Shown here in pieces: positions 10,601 to 18,286 of a DNA stretch of 46,306 nucleotides. How positions within the stretch are numbered: the first letter of the stretch is position 1; each line of letters opens with the position of its first letter. The stretch spans positions 1 through 46,306 of the forward strand of contig CAMDQC010000024.1 of NCBI GenBank assembly GCA_945905735.1, read 5' to 3'. The notes beneath the pieces were generated by a model that saw only the letters and a list, made by a program, of their open reading frames with translations, ran no database searches and was not told the DNA's origin. Origin of the DNA: Prosthecobacter debontii (GTDB taxonomy: Bacteria; Verrucomicrobiota; Verrucomicrobiia; Chthoniobacterales; Chthoniobacteraceae). Made by a program: the position numbers and the translations under genes.

Positions 10601-12730
10601 TTCTTTAACGTGAACGAAGACCGCACCGGGCCGTTCACCACGGCAGGGTTTTACGACAACATCACCTACTCGAACCCGCTCTACATGCACCAAGACCTCA
10701 GCGCGAATGCCGAGTATCGCATCCGCTGGGCCGACCGCATCCAGAAGCACATGTTTAACGGGGGCGCGCTCACGCAGACGGCGTGGAACAACCGCATCAA
10801 CGGCATAGCCGCCATTGTAGATCAGACCATCATCGCCGAATCCGCGCGCTGGGGAGATGCGAAAGTCGCCACGCCACTCACGAAGGCCAACTGGCTCACC
10901 GCACAGGCATATCTCACCGGTACCTACGTCCCGCAGCGCGGCGCAGTCGTGCTCGGGCAACTCCGGGCGGACAACCTTTATCCCGCGCTTGATGCGCCGA
11001 CGATCACCCCATTTGGCAGCTACCAAAACAGCGGTGTGGAAGCCGTGATGAGTGCGCCCGGCGGCGGCACGATCTATTACATGGCAGACGGCTCGGACCC
11101 ACGCGAAGTCGGCGGCGCAGTGAAGGCTGGCGCGCTGGTTTACACCGCCAGCACGACGACGGATGTGCTGCTCCCATTCTCTGCGACTGGCTGGAAGTAT
11201 CTCGCCAATGGCACCAACCAAGGCACCGCATGGCGAGCGGTCGGGTTCAACGACGCAGCGTGGCCCACTGGAAACGCTGAACTTGGCTATGGCGACGCAG
11301 TGGGGGAAGAAGCCACCACGATTGGTTTTGTCGATGTGGACCCAGGCACCGCTGGAGTGCAGAAAAATGCCACGACGTATTTCCGCAAAACATTCACAGC
11401 AACGAACATCCCCCAAATCACCAACCTCGTGCTGCGCGTGGAATACGACGACGCCATCGTGGTGTATATCAACGGCGTATTCGCGGGGCTCGCTGGAAAC
11501 ATCAGCAACAATCCGACGTTCGATTACTACACGAACAACGCGATTGAGGACACGACCCTCGACATTCAAATCCCGTCGTCGCTGCTCGTTGATGGCACAA
11601 ACACCATCGCCGCCGAAGTCCACCAAGCCAACAACGGCAGCTCGGACGTGAGCATGAACTTGAGTCTCACCGCCACGCGCTCCGCAACCGCGACTCCGCT
11701 CTACCTCGCGGGAAATGGCGTACGCTCGCTGAAGACCCGCGCGAACAACGGCACATGGAGCGCGCTCACGGATGCCACGTTCCTTTTGAACACCGAGCCC
11801 GCCAGCACCGCGAACCTCGCCGTCACGGAAATCATGTATCACCCCGCCAATCCGAGCGTCGCGGAAATCAACGCGGGCTTCGTGGATGCAGACGATTTCG
11901 AGTATCTCGAACTCACTAACATCGGCAGCAAATACGTGGACCTCGAAGGCGTGTATCTTTATGGCCCGATTGACTTCAACTTCACCGGCGCACTCACAGG
12001 TCGCACCCTCGCCCCCGGCGCTCGCGTGCTCATCGTCGCGAAAAAATCCGCCTTTGAAGCTCGCTACGGCTCAGCCCTTCCCGTCGCAGGCAGCTACAGC
12101 GGCAACCTCAACAACGCAGGCGAAACCATCGGCATTTTTACGCCCACCGACGGCACCATCCGCAGCTTCGCCTACACCGACCTCGCGCCGTGGCCCACGG
12201 GCGCAGACGGCGCGGGCTACAGCCTCGTCCGCAAACTCCCCAGCGCCAACCTAGCTGCCGATGCCGACGCCACCAACTGGCGCACCAGCCTCACCACCAG
12301 CGGCAATCCCGGCGCGAGCGACGCCTCCGTTTTCACCTCGTGGAAAACAGCCAACAGCGTCTCCGACAACAATGCCGACAACGACGGCGACGGCCTCAGC
12401 AACGCCCTCGAATACGCGCTCGGCGGCAGCAATACGACGATGGACGCCGCCAAAGCGCCCACCGTCGCCGTCACCCCGCTCACCATTGGCGCGACGACCA
12501 ACAACTACCTCGTCGTCATCTACACCCGCCGCGCCGGAGCCGACGACGTCACCTACACCGTCGAGGGCAGCGACCTTTCCACGACTTGGGATGCAGCGGC
12601 GACCACCATCCACAGCATCATCCCAGGCCCCGGCGGCACCGAGACCGTCATCGCCCGCAGCACGAACCCGTATCCCGAAGCGGGCGTGACGAAGAAGTTC
12701 TACCGGATGAAAGCGATCATCGCCCCATAG
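7688..12730 (+). CDS. Secreted lamin-tail / PA14 / CotH kinase-domain protein
   Basis: A 1680-residue exported protein. The ATG at 7688 gives a clean signal peptide (MIQNHLKIIALFALTTLASA); the upstream GTG at 7667 would put seven residues before it. Domains in order are: a lamin-tail domain at about 7745-8060 (NPLITEFMADN, YSDWIEVHNPT); a PA14-like domain at about 8400-8740 (INSDDGGRIRVNGG); a chitobiase C-terminal-like domain at about 9330-9520 (IRYTTDGSTPT); and a CotH-like kinase domain at about 9680-10760 with HDFEHTF and DRTGPF. These are followed by a beta-sandwich homologous to that of the upstream gene (about 11200-11690) and a second lamin-tail domain (about 11810-12200). The C-terminus has DGDGLSNALEYALGG and ends KKFYRMKAIIAP. 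CotH proteins of spore formers phosphorylate coat proteins; activity and substrate here are inferred. The last 14 bases overlap purN tail to tail. Confidence 0.85.
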   Translation: MIQNHLKIIALFALTTLASANPLITEFMADNKGSITDEDGAYSDWIEVHNPTATAINLNNYTLTDTLSDPAPWRFPVQTLAPGDFIVVWASGKNRTTAGAPLHTSFSLAKGGEYLELALNPLPSGPKTVLQSWNPYPSQAENESYGIQFTTATLVAQGASSKYFVPTSNSVDATWRNTGFVDTSWTTGATGIGFGLMVPGMTVRQVFKNGTIGGLTDTDALLAAPTGSPLILSDTTVIAQTVNYLGNGGDGHYGANAAPPLGTGEHYVMRVTGTFSTTASGYHTFGINSDDGGRIRVNGGTVMTDDTGHGAADNMGNVFLTAGSHTFDVVFFEMTGGDELEFYYAPGIISTWSATMKLVGDTANGGLPVFTTSAGSGGTVVATNVQGAMLNSRTSCYVRTPFTAAGPGAYTAASLKMRYNDGYVAYLNGTKIGEKNAPASPAFNSVATGTRTDTQSLTPEAINVSAYLPGLINGTNVLALHGMNVTAASASFLILPELVVGTANPGAQNVYYDLAKTTPGAINGAYSLLGKVEDTQFSHVRGFYTAPFNLTITSLTSGAEIRYTTDGSTPTASNGTVYTTPIAISATTVIRAAAFKTGFEATDVDTQSYLFLNDVITQSSTGLPPANWPATSGTGQVLDYGMDPDIVNHTDPNLGGATSVKNALTAVSTICVTTDLPNLFNMNGGTTGIYSNPGGRGFAWERPASIELINPPTALNPNGTSEFQLTAGLRIRGGFSRSTDNPKHGWHLFFRDEYGAGKLKYPFFGRHGADEFDQLDLRTAQNYSWSFGGDGNNTFLREESTRLAQRDMGHQHGRLRYFHLYINGIYWGLHNSEERTEASFAETYFGGAKDDYDVVKGEQDSGYITGVTDGNLTAWTDLWNKCKAHLASPTNANYFKLMGLASDGVTPTADPVLLDVDDMIDYLMLTFWTGNLDGTTSAFLSNNHANNWFGIRNRLGTKGGFHFMAHDFEHTFFNVNEDRTGPFTTAGFYDNITYSNPLYMHQDLSANAEYRIRWADRIQKHMFNGGALTQTAWNNRINGIAAIVDQTIIAESARWGDAKVATPLTKANWLTAQAYLTGTYVPQRGAVVLGQLRADNLYPALDAPTITPFGSYQNSGVEAVMSAPGGGTIYYMADGSDPREVGGAVKAGALVYTASTTTDVLLPFSATGWKYLANGTNQGTAWRAVGFNDAAWPTGNAELGYGDAVGEEATTIGFVDVDPGTAGVQKNATTYFRKTFTATNIPQITNLVLRVEYDDAIVVYINGVFAGLAGNISNNPTFDYYTNNAIEDTTLDIQIPSSLLVDGTNTIAAEVHQANNGSSDVSMNLSLTATRSATATPLYLAGNGVRSLKTRANNGTWSALTDATFLLNTEPASTANLAVTEIMYHPANPSVAEINAGFVDADDFEYLELTNIGSKYVDLEGVYLYGPIDFNFTGALTGRTLAPGARVLIVAKKSAFEARYGSALPVAGSYSGNLNNAGETIGIFTPTDGTIRSFAYTDLAPWPTGADGAGYSLVRKLPSANLAADADATNWRTSLTTSGNPGASDASVFTSWKTANSVSDNNADNDGDGLSNALEYALGGSNTTMDAAKAPTVAVTPLTIGATTNNYLVVIYTRRAGADDVTYTVEGSDLSTTWDAAATTIHSIIPGPGGTETVIARSTNPYPEAGVTKKFYRMKAIIAP

Positions 12731-13316
12731 CGACTTCACCAGCCGCGATGCGGCGCAGCACGGCAGGGTAAAGGCGATGCTCCTCCACTTGTATGCGCGC
12801 GTGTAGCGTAGCGGCGGTGTCGTCTGGCAAAACCGGCACTTCCGCTTGAGCGATGATCTCGCCGGTATCCATCCCGGCATCCACGAAATGCACCGTGCAG
12901 CCGGAGCGCGTGGCTTTGGCTTCGACGGCCTGTTTCCACGATTCCAAGCCGGGGAATGCAGGGAGCAGCGAAGGGTGGATATTGATGATGCGGCCCGGAA
13001 ATGCGTCGAGCAGCGGCGGCTTGATCATCCGCATGTAGCCCGCGAGCACGACGAGTTCCACCCCGGCCTCGCGTAGCATCGCAGCGAGGCGCGCTTCGTT
13101 TTCCGGCTCCAGCTTGGTTTTGAACCGGCCCGGGGCAACATACTCCGCCCGGTATCCGCGCTCCCGAGCGAGAGTAAGGATGCCGGCATCCTCGACGTCG
13201 GAGGCGACGACGCGCACCTCCGCGTCGAGCGTGCCCGCCGCGATAGCGTCTGCGATGGCGCGAAAGTTGGAGCCTTTGCCGGAGCCAAGAATACCGAGTT
13301 TGAGCGTGGATGACAT
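12717..13316 (-). CDS. purN: Phosphoribosylglycinamide formyltransferase PurN
   Basis: Transfers a formyl group from 10-formyl-tetrahydrofolate to GAR in de novo purine synthesis. The 199-residue length is typical. The N-terminal loop LGILGSGKGSNFRAI binds the phosphate. The catalytic triad is intact, as Asn112 and His114 in INIHPSLLPAFPG and Asp150 in GMDTGEII. I chose ATG at 13316 (MSSTLKLGIL); an upstream in-frame start (13358) would add 14 residues that look unlike the family and would run into the divergent promoter region. The 3' end overlaps the CotH gene by 14 bases. It is divergent from bioF across a 68-base gap containing a 7-base-arm inverted repeat. No other pur genes are nearby. 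Confidence 0.95.
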   Translation of the reverse strand: MSSTLKLGILGSGKGSNFRAIADAIAAGTLDAEVRVVASDVEDAGILTLARERGYRAEYVAPGRFKTKLEPENEARLAAMLREAGVELVVLAGYMRMIKPPLLDAFPGRIINIHPSLLPAFPGLESWKQAVEAKATRSGCTVHFVDAGMDTGEIIAQAEVPVLPDDTAATLHARIQVEEHRLYPAVLRRIAAGEVAMGR

Positions 13317-13332
13317 GCGACTTTGTTCCCTA

Positions 13333-13353
13333 TTCAGACAAGGCTCGTCTGAA
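13333..13353. promoter_or_regulatory. Inverted repeat in the purN / bioF divergent promoter region
   Basis: The perfect arms TTCAGAC (13333-13339) and GTCTGAA (13347-13353) surround a 7-base spacer. The element sits nearly midway between the purN start (13316) and the bioF start (13385). Its size and symmetry suit a dimeric repressor site controlling one or both genes; it does not resemble the published BirA or PurR operators that I know. Its role is inferred. Confidence 0.4.
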
Positions 13354-13384
13354 CACAAGATTGTGCATACGAAGTCGTGCTACC

Positions 13385-14554
13385 ATGTCCGACGGCTTCG
13401 ACGAAGAACTCCGCGATCTCCGCGCACGCTCGCTTTTGCGGCGACTGCGCACGTTCGACTCGCCCCAGCAGCCCACAGTCTCGCAAGGCGGGCGGCAGCT
13501 CGTGAACTTCTCATCAAACGACTACCTCGGCCTTGCCGCCGAACCCGCACTGCGCGAAGCGGCGAAGGCGGCGATTGATCAATTTGGCGTCGGCAGCGGC
13601 TCCGCGCGGCTCGTCTGCGGCACGCTCTCGCCGCACACGCGGCTGGAGGAGACGCTGGCCAAGTTCAACGGCACCGAAGCCGCGCTGGCCTTCTCCTCCG
13701 GCTACGCCACCGCCGTCGGCACACTCACCGCGCTGGCCCGCGAAGGCGACGTCATCGTGCTGGATAAACTCTGCCACGCCTCGCTCATTGACGGCGCGAA
13801 ACTCAGCGGCGCAGCCCTCCGCGTCTTCCCACACAACCACCTCGGCAAGCTAGAGAGCCACCTCGCCTGGGCACGCGAGCACGCACCGGAAGGTCGCGTC
13901 ATCGTCGTCACCGAAGCCGTCTTCAGCATGGACGGCGACCGCGCGCCGCTGGCGGAAATCGTCGCCATCAAAAAACGCTACAACGCCCTGCTCATGCTCG
14001 ACGAAGCGCACTCCATCGGCGTCCTCGGGCACCACGGGCGCGGCCTCGCCGATGTCCTGCGGCTGCACGGAGACGTGGACATTCACATGGGCACACTTAG
14101 CAAAGCCCTCGGCGTCTCCGGCGGCTACATCGCTGGCTCCCGCAAGCTGATCGAGCTGCTTGTGAACCGCGCCCGCAGCTTCATCTACTCCACCGCCCCA
14201 CCGCCCGCCGCCGCCGCAGCAGCGACCGCCGCCATCGAGTGGCTCATGGGCGACGCAGGCGAGCAACGCCGCGAACTGCTCTGGCGAAATCTCGCCCGCC
14301 TCGGCGACAAACTCCCCCGCTCACTCCTCGGCGAGCGACGTATCCAGAGCGCCATCGTCCCCATCATCTTGGGAGAAAGCGAACGCGCGCTCGACGCCGC
14401 CGAGCGTCTCTTCGAGGCCGGGTTCGTCGTCCCCGCAATCCGCTACCCCACCGTGGCAAAAGACGCCGCCCGCCTCCGCATCACCGTATCCGCAAAGCAC
14501 ACCGCAGAACAAATTGACGCCCTGTGCGCCGCGCTGGAACGGCTGGTGATTTGA
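13385..14554 (+). CDS. bioF: 8-amino-7-oxononanoate synthase family enzyme (BioF-like)
   Basis: A PLP-dependent alpha-oxoamine synthase of 389 residues. BioF condenses pimeloyl-ACP/CoA with L-alanine in biotin synthesis. Motifs are FSSNDYLGL, GSGSARLVCGT, the EAALAFSSGYAT strand, DKLCHASLIDGAKLSGA, DEAHSIGVLG, and the PLP lysine Lys240 in GTLSKALG. The SNDYLGL and HASLIDG motifs and the overall length favour BioF over glycine C-acetyltransferase (Kbl), but the two are close and no other bio gene is present for context. ATG at 13385 (MSDGFDEELRDL) fits the family; the longer ORF from 13310 overlaps the purN start and is unlikely. The gene ends four bases before the convergent tail-anchored protein gene. 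Confidence 0.88.
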   Translation: MSDGFDEELRDLRARSLLRRLRTFDSPQQPTVSQGGRQLVNFSSNDYLGLAAEPALREAAKAAIDQFGVGSGSARLVCGTLSPHTRLEETLAKFNGTEAALAFSSGYATAVGTLTALAREGDVIVLDKLCHASLIDGAKLSGAALRVFPHNHLGKLESHLAWAREHAPEGRVIVVTEAVFSMDGDRAPLAEIVAIKKRYNALLMLDEAHSIGVLGHHGRGLADVLRLHGDVDIHMGTLSKALGVSGGYIAGSRKLIELLVNRARSFIYSTAPPPAAAAAATAAIEWLMGDAGEQRRELLWRNLARLGDKLPRSLLGERRIQSAIVPIILGESERALDAAERLFEAGFVVPAIRYPTVAKDAARLRITVSAKHTAEQIDALCAALERLVI

Positions 14555-14558
14555 CGGA

Positions 14559-14990
14559 CTACTCGCCGAAGAAATGCCAAGCGACGACCGCAAGCGTCGC
14601 GATGACTAGCAGCACCACGATAGGCGAGATGCCGCTCTTTTTCGCCGGCGATTGGGAAGGCGCTGGCGCTTTCGGCGCTCCGCTCGATTTCTCGATTTCC
14701 TTCGGAGCCACCTTGGCTACCTCTGCCACTTTCACGGGCTCTGGCTCCTTCTCCGCAGGTGCCTCGCTTCCGCCGCGCTTCCGCTTCTCCAGTTCGATCT
14801 TCCGGTCGAGGTAGGCTTTCTGGCGCTTGGCGAAATCCGCCATCTTGTCCTTCGGTGCCTTGGCCCCGGCTTCGTTGATTTGTTTGCGGAGTTTCTCGAT
14901 GGCGCTCGCCTCGGTGCGGAGGTCGGCTTCGGCCTGAGCTAGGCTCGGACTCATTGATTTGGCGGATTTAGGCGCGGCAAGGACACTCAT
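14559..14990 (-). CDS. Predicted tail-anchored membrane protein with coiled-coil domain
   Basis: The protein has 143 residues and I do not recognise a family. Residues 13-75 are charged and helical (SLAQAEADLRTEASAIEKLRK through LDRKIELEKRKR), probably a coiled coil. Residues 75-118 are a Pro/Ala/Lys/Glu-rich linker. A single hydrophobic helix at the end (ISPIVVLLVIATLAVVAWHF) leaves only two residues after it, giving a C-tail-anchor topology with the bulk in the cytosol. It has no signal peptide. It is divergent from the DUF4142-like secreted protein gene across 131 bases and converges on bioF. A structural or scaffolding role is possible but unsupported. Confidence 0.65.
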   Translation of the reverse strand: MSVLAAPKSAKSMSPSLAQAEADLRTEASAIEKLRKQINEAGAKAPKDKMADFAKRQKAYLDRKIELEKRKRGGSEAPAEKEPEPVKVAEVAKVAPKEIEKSSGAPKAPAPSQSPAKKSGISPIVVLLVIATLAVVAWHFFGE

Positions 14991-15107
14991 TTAGAAATCG
15001 TGAAAACAGTTCTCCCACGTCCAAGCAGCCTGCGGGCCGGGCAAATTCTTTTTTGCTTCCTTGCTGGCACCCGCAAATTGTGATGAATACAGCGCCCTCA
15101 CCACCCG

Positions 15108-15115
15108 ACCAACAA
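15108..15115 (+). promoter_or_regulatory. CA-rich leader octamer ACCAACAA before a non-SD start
   Basis: ACCAACAA ends six bases before the ATG at 15122. No purine-rich Shine-Dalgarno sequence is present in the preceding 20 bases. The same octamer precedes rpoN and the exported globin gene, so it may be a translation-enhancing leader element. Confidence 0.4.
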
Positions 15116-15121
15116 GACACC

Positions 15122-15781
15122 ATGAAAAATCTCGTCCTTTCACTCATTCTCACCGCAGCAATCACTCACGCCCAGAACACCCCGCCGCCGACTCCGCCAG
15201 TCCCGCCGACTCCAGCTCCCGCGCCTGCCGAGCCTGCTCCCGCAGAGCCCGCGCCACCAGCGGTCCCACCGCCCACGCCAGCAACCCCAGCAACTCCTCC
15301 AGCCACAGGAAAAGTCGAGAAACCAAAACCTCTGAGCCCTGGCGACCAGAAGTTCGCGAAGAGGACTTCTGAGGTTGTCCTTTTCCAACTCGCGCTCGCC
15401 ACCCGCGCGAAGTCTGCCGTCAAAGAGGACAAAGAACTCTCCGATTGGGGAGCCAAAAAAGCGAAGGAACTCACGGAGAAATGGACACCCTTTGCCACCA
15501 TCTGCGGCAAATACGGCTTCAGCGATATTCCGGTCGAAATCACCAAAAAGGAGAGTGCTGACATCGCCAAACTCAGCAAGTCAAAGGACGAAAAGTTCCG
15601 CCAAGATTACCTCGAACTTTTCATGAAGGAGTCGAAGAGCGCTCTGCGCGACATGGAGAATGCGCCGAAGATGGTGCAAAACGCGGAGTTGAAAGCGTGG
15701 GCGGAAGGCTTCGTGGGAATTCTCAAAGCCAACGCGCCGGAGATCGAGACCAAGTATAAGGAAGAGAAAAAGCGGAAGTAA
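15122..15781 (+). CDS. Secreted DUF4142-like protein with Pro/Ala-rich linker
   Basis: An exported protein of 219 residues. ATG at 15122 gives the signal peptide MKNLVLSLILTAAITHA; an in-frame start 69 bases upstream would bury it. A low-complexity Pro/Ala segment follows (about residues 20-65), likely an extended periplasmic linker. Residues 75-215 form a helical domain (FAKRTSEVVLFQLALATRAK, WGAKKAKELTEKW, FMKESKSALRDMENA) resembling DUF4142, a family of ferritin-like helical outer-membrane or periplasmic proteins of unknown function. The leader is CA-rich without an SD. A strong intrinsic terminator begins 27 bases after the stop, inside the convergent glycosyltransferase gene, so the gene is probably monocistronic. 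Confidence 0.7.
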   Translation: MKNLVLSLILTAAITHAQNTPPPTPPVPPTPAPAPAEPAPAEPAPPAVPPPTPATPATPPATGKVEKPKPLSPGDQKFAKRTSEVVLFQLALATRAKSAVKEDKELSDWGAKKAKELTEKWTPFATICGKYGFSDIPVEITKKESADIAKLSKSKDEKFRQDYLELFMKESKSALRDMENAPKMVQNAELKAWAEGFVGILKANAPEIETKYKEEKKRK

Positions 15782-15788
15782 CCCGCCG

Positions 15789-16937
15789 CTAACTCGCCCC
15801 CGCACTCACCGCCCGCAACAGTTCGCTGTAGCGGGCGGTTGTTTTTTCCCACGTAAAGGTCCGCCCATGCGCGGCGAGGATAGAAGGGTCGAGCTTTGCA
15901 GAAAGCACTTCCATCAGCGCATCGGCGAGCGCCGTGGGCGATGGCTCGATGAGCCGTCCGTATTTTTCACTGAGCACTTCGGGGATGCCACCGACTCGGC
16001 TGGCGACGACGGGCAGGCCGCTGGCAAATGCTTCGAGAATCACATTTGGCACGCCCTCGTTCACGCTCGGGAGGACGAGGCAATCCGCCGCCCTCATCCA
16101 CCGAGCGACCTCGGTTGCTGTTTGGCGTCCGACGAACTTCACGTTCTGGCTAACCCGTGCGCGCATCTCCTTTTCCAGCGGCCCGCCGCCGATGAGCGCC
16201 ATCCACGCCTGCGGGATGAACGTGCGCAGTGCCCGATGCCCTTCGACGACGATGAACGGGTTTTTGATCGGCAGAAAATTGCCCACAAACAGAATCAACG
16301 GCACCCCTAGCGGGATGCCGAGTTCCGCACGCAACGCATCCTTCTCCCCCGGCTCCGGCGGGCGGAAGTTCGTTAGGTCGATCCCATTATAGATCGGGTG
16401 AATCTTCGCAGCCTTCAGCCCTGCCGCCGCGAGCTTCTGGGCCAAGTCTCCGCTACGAGTGATGATGGCGGCGGCCTTCGGCATATGGCTCAGGATGATT
16501 TTCCGCCGCACGCTGTCCTGCATGTATTGATGAACGTCCGAGCCCTGCGCGATGGAGACAAACGGGAAGTCCGCCACCCGCGAAACCGCGCACGAATCCG
16601 GGTAAATCCACGACGTGAGCGCGACATCGAACTGCCCCCGCAGCGCCGCCAAGTGGGGCTTCAACGCGCGGGCGTAGAGGATGTGGTTCACGCGGCTGCC
16701 GATGCGGGGGACGTAAGGCACGCGCAAAAACTGCGGCTTTAGCTTCACGTCCTCCGCCCGCGGGACCACACGCCGCCCGAGCCCCGGCAGCGACGGGCGA
16801 AGCGCGAGCGCGCGCACCGACCAGCCGGCCTCCGCGAGCCCGTGTAGGATCGTCGCATTATCCAGCCCGCGATAAAGCTCTCGAGAGTCGGGAAAAAGGT
16901 TGGAGATAAAAAGCAGCCGCTTCACGGAGCCGTTCAT
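15789..16937 (-). CDS. Glycosyltransferase family 4 (GT-B fold)
   Basis: A 382-residue cytosolic or membrane-associated retaining glycosyltransferase. The N-terminal Rossmann half starts RLLFISNLFPDSRELYRG and contains the acceptor-side stretch FVSIAQGSDVHQYM. The C-terminal half (from about residue 200) has the donor-binding signatures LILFVGNFLPIKNP, IGGGPLEKEM and the E-x7-E motif region PSVNEGVPNVILEAFASGLPV, with VVASRVGGIPEV after it. ATG at 16937 (MNGSVKRLL) is preferred over 16961, which would overlap the divergent oxidase region. The sugar and acceptor are not predictable; an envelope-polysaccharide role is likely. Its last codons contain, in antisense, the terminator hairpin of the convergent DUF4142-like gene. 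Confidence 0.88.
   Translation of the reverse strand: MNGSVKRLLFISNLFPDSRELYRGLDNATILHGLAEAGWSVRALALRPSLPGLGRRVVPRAEDVKLKPQFLRVPYVPRIGSRVNHILYARALKPHLAALRGQFDVALTSWIYPDSCAVSRVADFPFVSIAQGSDVHQYMQDSVRRKIILSHMPKAAAIITRSGDLAQKLAAAGLKAAKIHPIYNGIDLTNFRPPEPGEKDALRAELGIPLGVPLILFVGNFLPIKNPFIVVEGHRALRTFIPQAWMALIGGGPLEKEMRARVSQNVKFVGRQTATEVARWMRAADCLVLPSVNEGVPNVILEAFASGLPVVASRVGGIPEVLSEKYGRLIEPSPTALADALMEVLSAKLDPSILAAHGRTFTWEKTTARYSELLRAVSAGAS
15808..15847 (+). terminator. Strong intrinsic terminator with UUCG tetraloop
   Basis: The 9-base arms ACCGCCCGC (15808-15816) and GCGGGCGGT (15831-15839) enclose a second 4-base stem ACAG/CTGT closed by a TTCG tetraloop. A T-rich tract follows (TTG then six Ts, to 15847). 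It is positioned 27 bases after the stop of the plus-strand DUF4142-like gene and lies inside the 3' coding end of the minus-strand glycosyltransferase gene. Confidence 0.88.
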
Positions 16938-16994
16938 AGGATGGCGAGTCGCGCGGAGCAAGGACCAGCGTTCGCCGAAATCCCGCGTTTACCT

Positions 16995-18278
16995 ATGCCG
17001 TGCGAACCGGCTATTCCCCGCCGCGTGAGCAAACACATCCTCATCATCGGAAGCGGCGTCATCGGGCTGAGCACGGCGTATTTTTGCGCGAAGCGCGGGC
17101 ATCGTGTCACCGTCGTGGAGCGCAATCCTGCGGAGCGCGACGGCTGCTCGTTTGGCAATGCGGGGATGATTGTGCCCTCGCACTTCGTCCCGCTCGCAGC
17201 ACCGGGGATGGTCGCGCTCGGGCTAAAATGGATGTGGAATCCCGAGTCGCCGTTTTACATCAAACCGCGGCTCGACTGGGAACTCCTCGCGTGGGCGTGG
17301 CGCTTCATGCGCTCGGCGACGCGGGCGCACGTCGCGCAGTGTGCGCCGCTCATCCGCGACTTATCGTTTGCGAGCCGTGCGTTGTTTGAAGAACTCGCGG
17401 CGCTGCCGGGGAATGACTTCGGCCTTGTGAAGCGCGGGCTCGTGATGCTCTGCAAAACGCAGCACGCGCTCGACGACGAAGCCGCTGCGGCTGCGACGGC
17501 AAACGGGCTCGGCGTCCCGGCGCAAGTGCTCGATGCGAAAGGCGTCGCGGCGCTCGACCCCGGCGTGACGATGGACATCGCGGGCGGCGTTTTCTTTCCA
17601 AAGGACTGCCACCTTTCACCAGCACGCTTCATGGCGGGGCTGCTTGCGGAGTGCGAGCGGATGGGCGTTTTGTTTCACTGGGGAACCGAGGTGCGAGACG
17701 TGATTACGAACGGTCGCACGGTCGAAGCCGTCGCCACGACTGCGGGAGAAATCGCGGCCGATGAGTTCGTGCTGTGCGGCGGCTCGTGGTCACCGGAGCT
17801 TGTGCGGGCGCTGCGCGTCAGCGTGCCGATGCAGGCGGGAAAGGGCTACTCGCTCACCGTGCAAAAGCCGCGTCAGCTCCCGGAGTTGTGCTCGATTTTT
17901 ACCGAGGCGCGCATCGCCGTCACGCCGATGGACGGCGCGTTGCGCTTTGGTGGGACGATGGAAATCGCGGGGCTCAACGAAGACATCACGCTGCGCCGAG
18001 TGCAGGGGATCGTGAAGGCGGTGCCGCGCTATTTCCCGGAGTTTTCGGCGAGTGACTTCGCGGGCATCCAGCCGTGGCGCGGCCTGCGCCCATGCTCGCC
18101 GGACGGGATGCCTTACGTCGGGCGATTCGGTGCCTACGAAAATCTCAGCACCGCTTCCGGTCACGCGATGATGGGCCTGAGCCTCGGACCCATCACCGGC
18201 AAACTGATGGGCGAACTGCTCGACGGCGAGCCCACATCGCACGCGCTGGGGCTGATGAATCCAGACCGTTTTCGGTAG
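16995..18278 (+). CDS. FAD-dependent D-amino-acid dehydrogenase-like oxidoreductase
   Basis: A member of the DAO/DadA flavoprotein family, which oxidatively deaminates D-amino acids at the membrane face and passes electrons to the respiratory chain. The N-terminus carries the dinucleotide-binding motif HILIIGSGVIGLSTAYF, followed by VERNP at the end of beta-2. Family motifs include GNAGMIVPSHFVPLAAPG and FFPKDCHLSPARFM, then GKGYSLTV, FGGTMEIAGLNEDI, and the C-terminal SPDGMPYVGR and STASGHAMMGLSLGP. Starts are ambiguous: ATG 16995 (427 aa), GTG 17025 (417 aa, beginning at SKHILIIGSG, closest to the usual N-terminus) and ATG 16941. None has a convincing SD. It is divergent from the glycosyltransferase gene and ends eight bases before the convergent DUF1553 gene. 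The substrate is inferred only from the family. Confidence 0.87.
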   Translation: MPCEPAIPRRVSKHILIIGSGVIGLSTAYFCAKRGHRVTVVERNPAERDGCSFGNAGMIVPSHFVPLAAPGMVALGLKWMWNPESPFYIKPRLDWELLAWAWRFMRSATRAHVAQCAPLIRDLSFASRALFEELAALPGNDFGLVKRGLVMLCKTQHALDDEAAAAATANGLGVPAQVLDAKGVAALDPGVTMDIAGGVFFPKDCHLSPARFMAGLLAECERMGVLFHWGTEVRDVITNGRTVEAVATTAGEIAADEFVLCGGSWSPELVRALRVSVPMQAGKGYSLTVQKPRQLPELCSIFTEARIAVTPMDGALRFGGTMEIAGLNEDITLRRVQGIVKAVPRYFPEFSASDFAGIQPWRGLRPCSPDGMPYVGRFGAYENLSTASGHAMMGLSLGPITGKLMGELLDGEPTSHALGLMNPDRFR

Positions 18279-18286
18279 CCGTGCCG

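Noticed and set aside
9080-11842. 920-codon minus-strand ORF opposite the CotH gene
   Set aside because: No recognisable domains, and the opposite strand encodes clear lamin-tail, PA14 and CotH motifs; it is an antisense shadow.
15065-15080. TGGCACC-like element resembling a sigma-54 promoter upstream of the DUF4142-like gene
   Set aside because: The GG is not followed by GC at the required 10-base spacing, so it fails the -24/-12 pattern.
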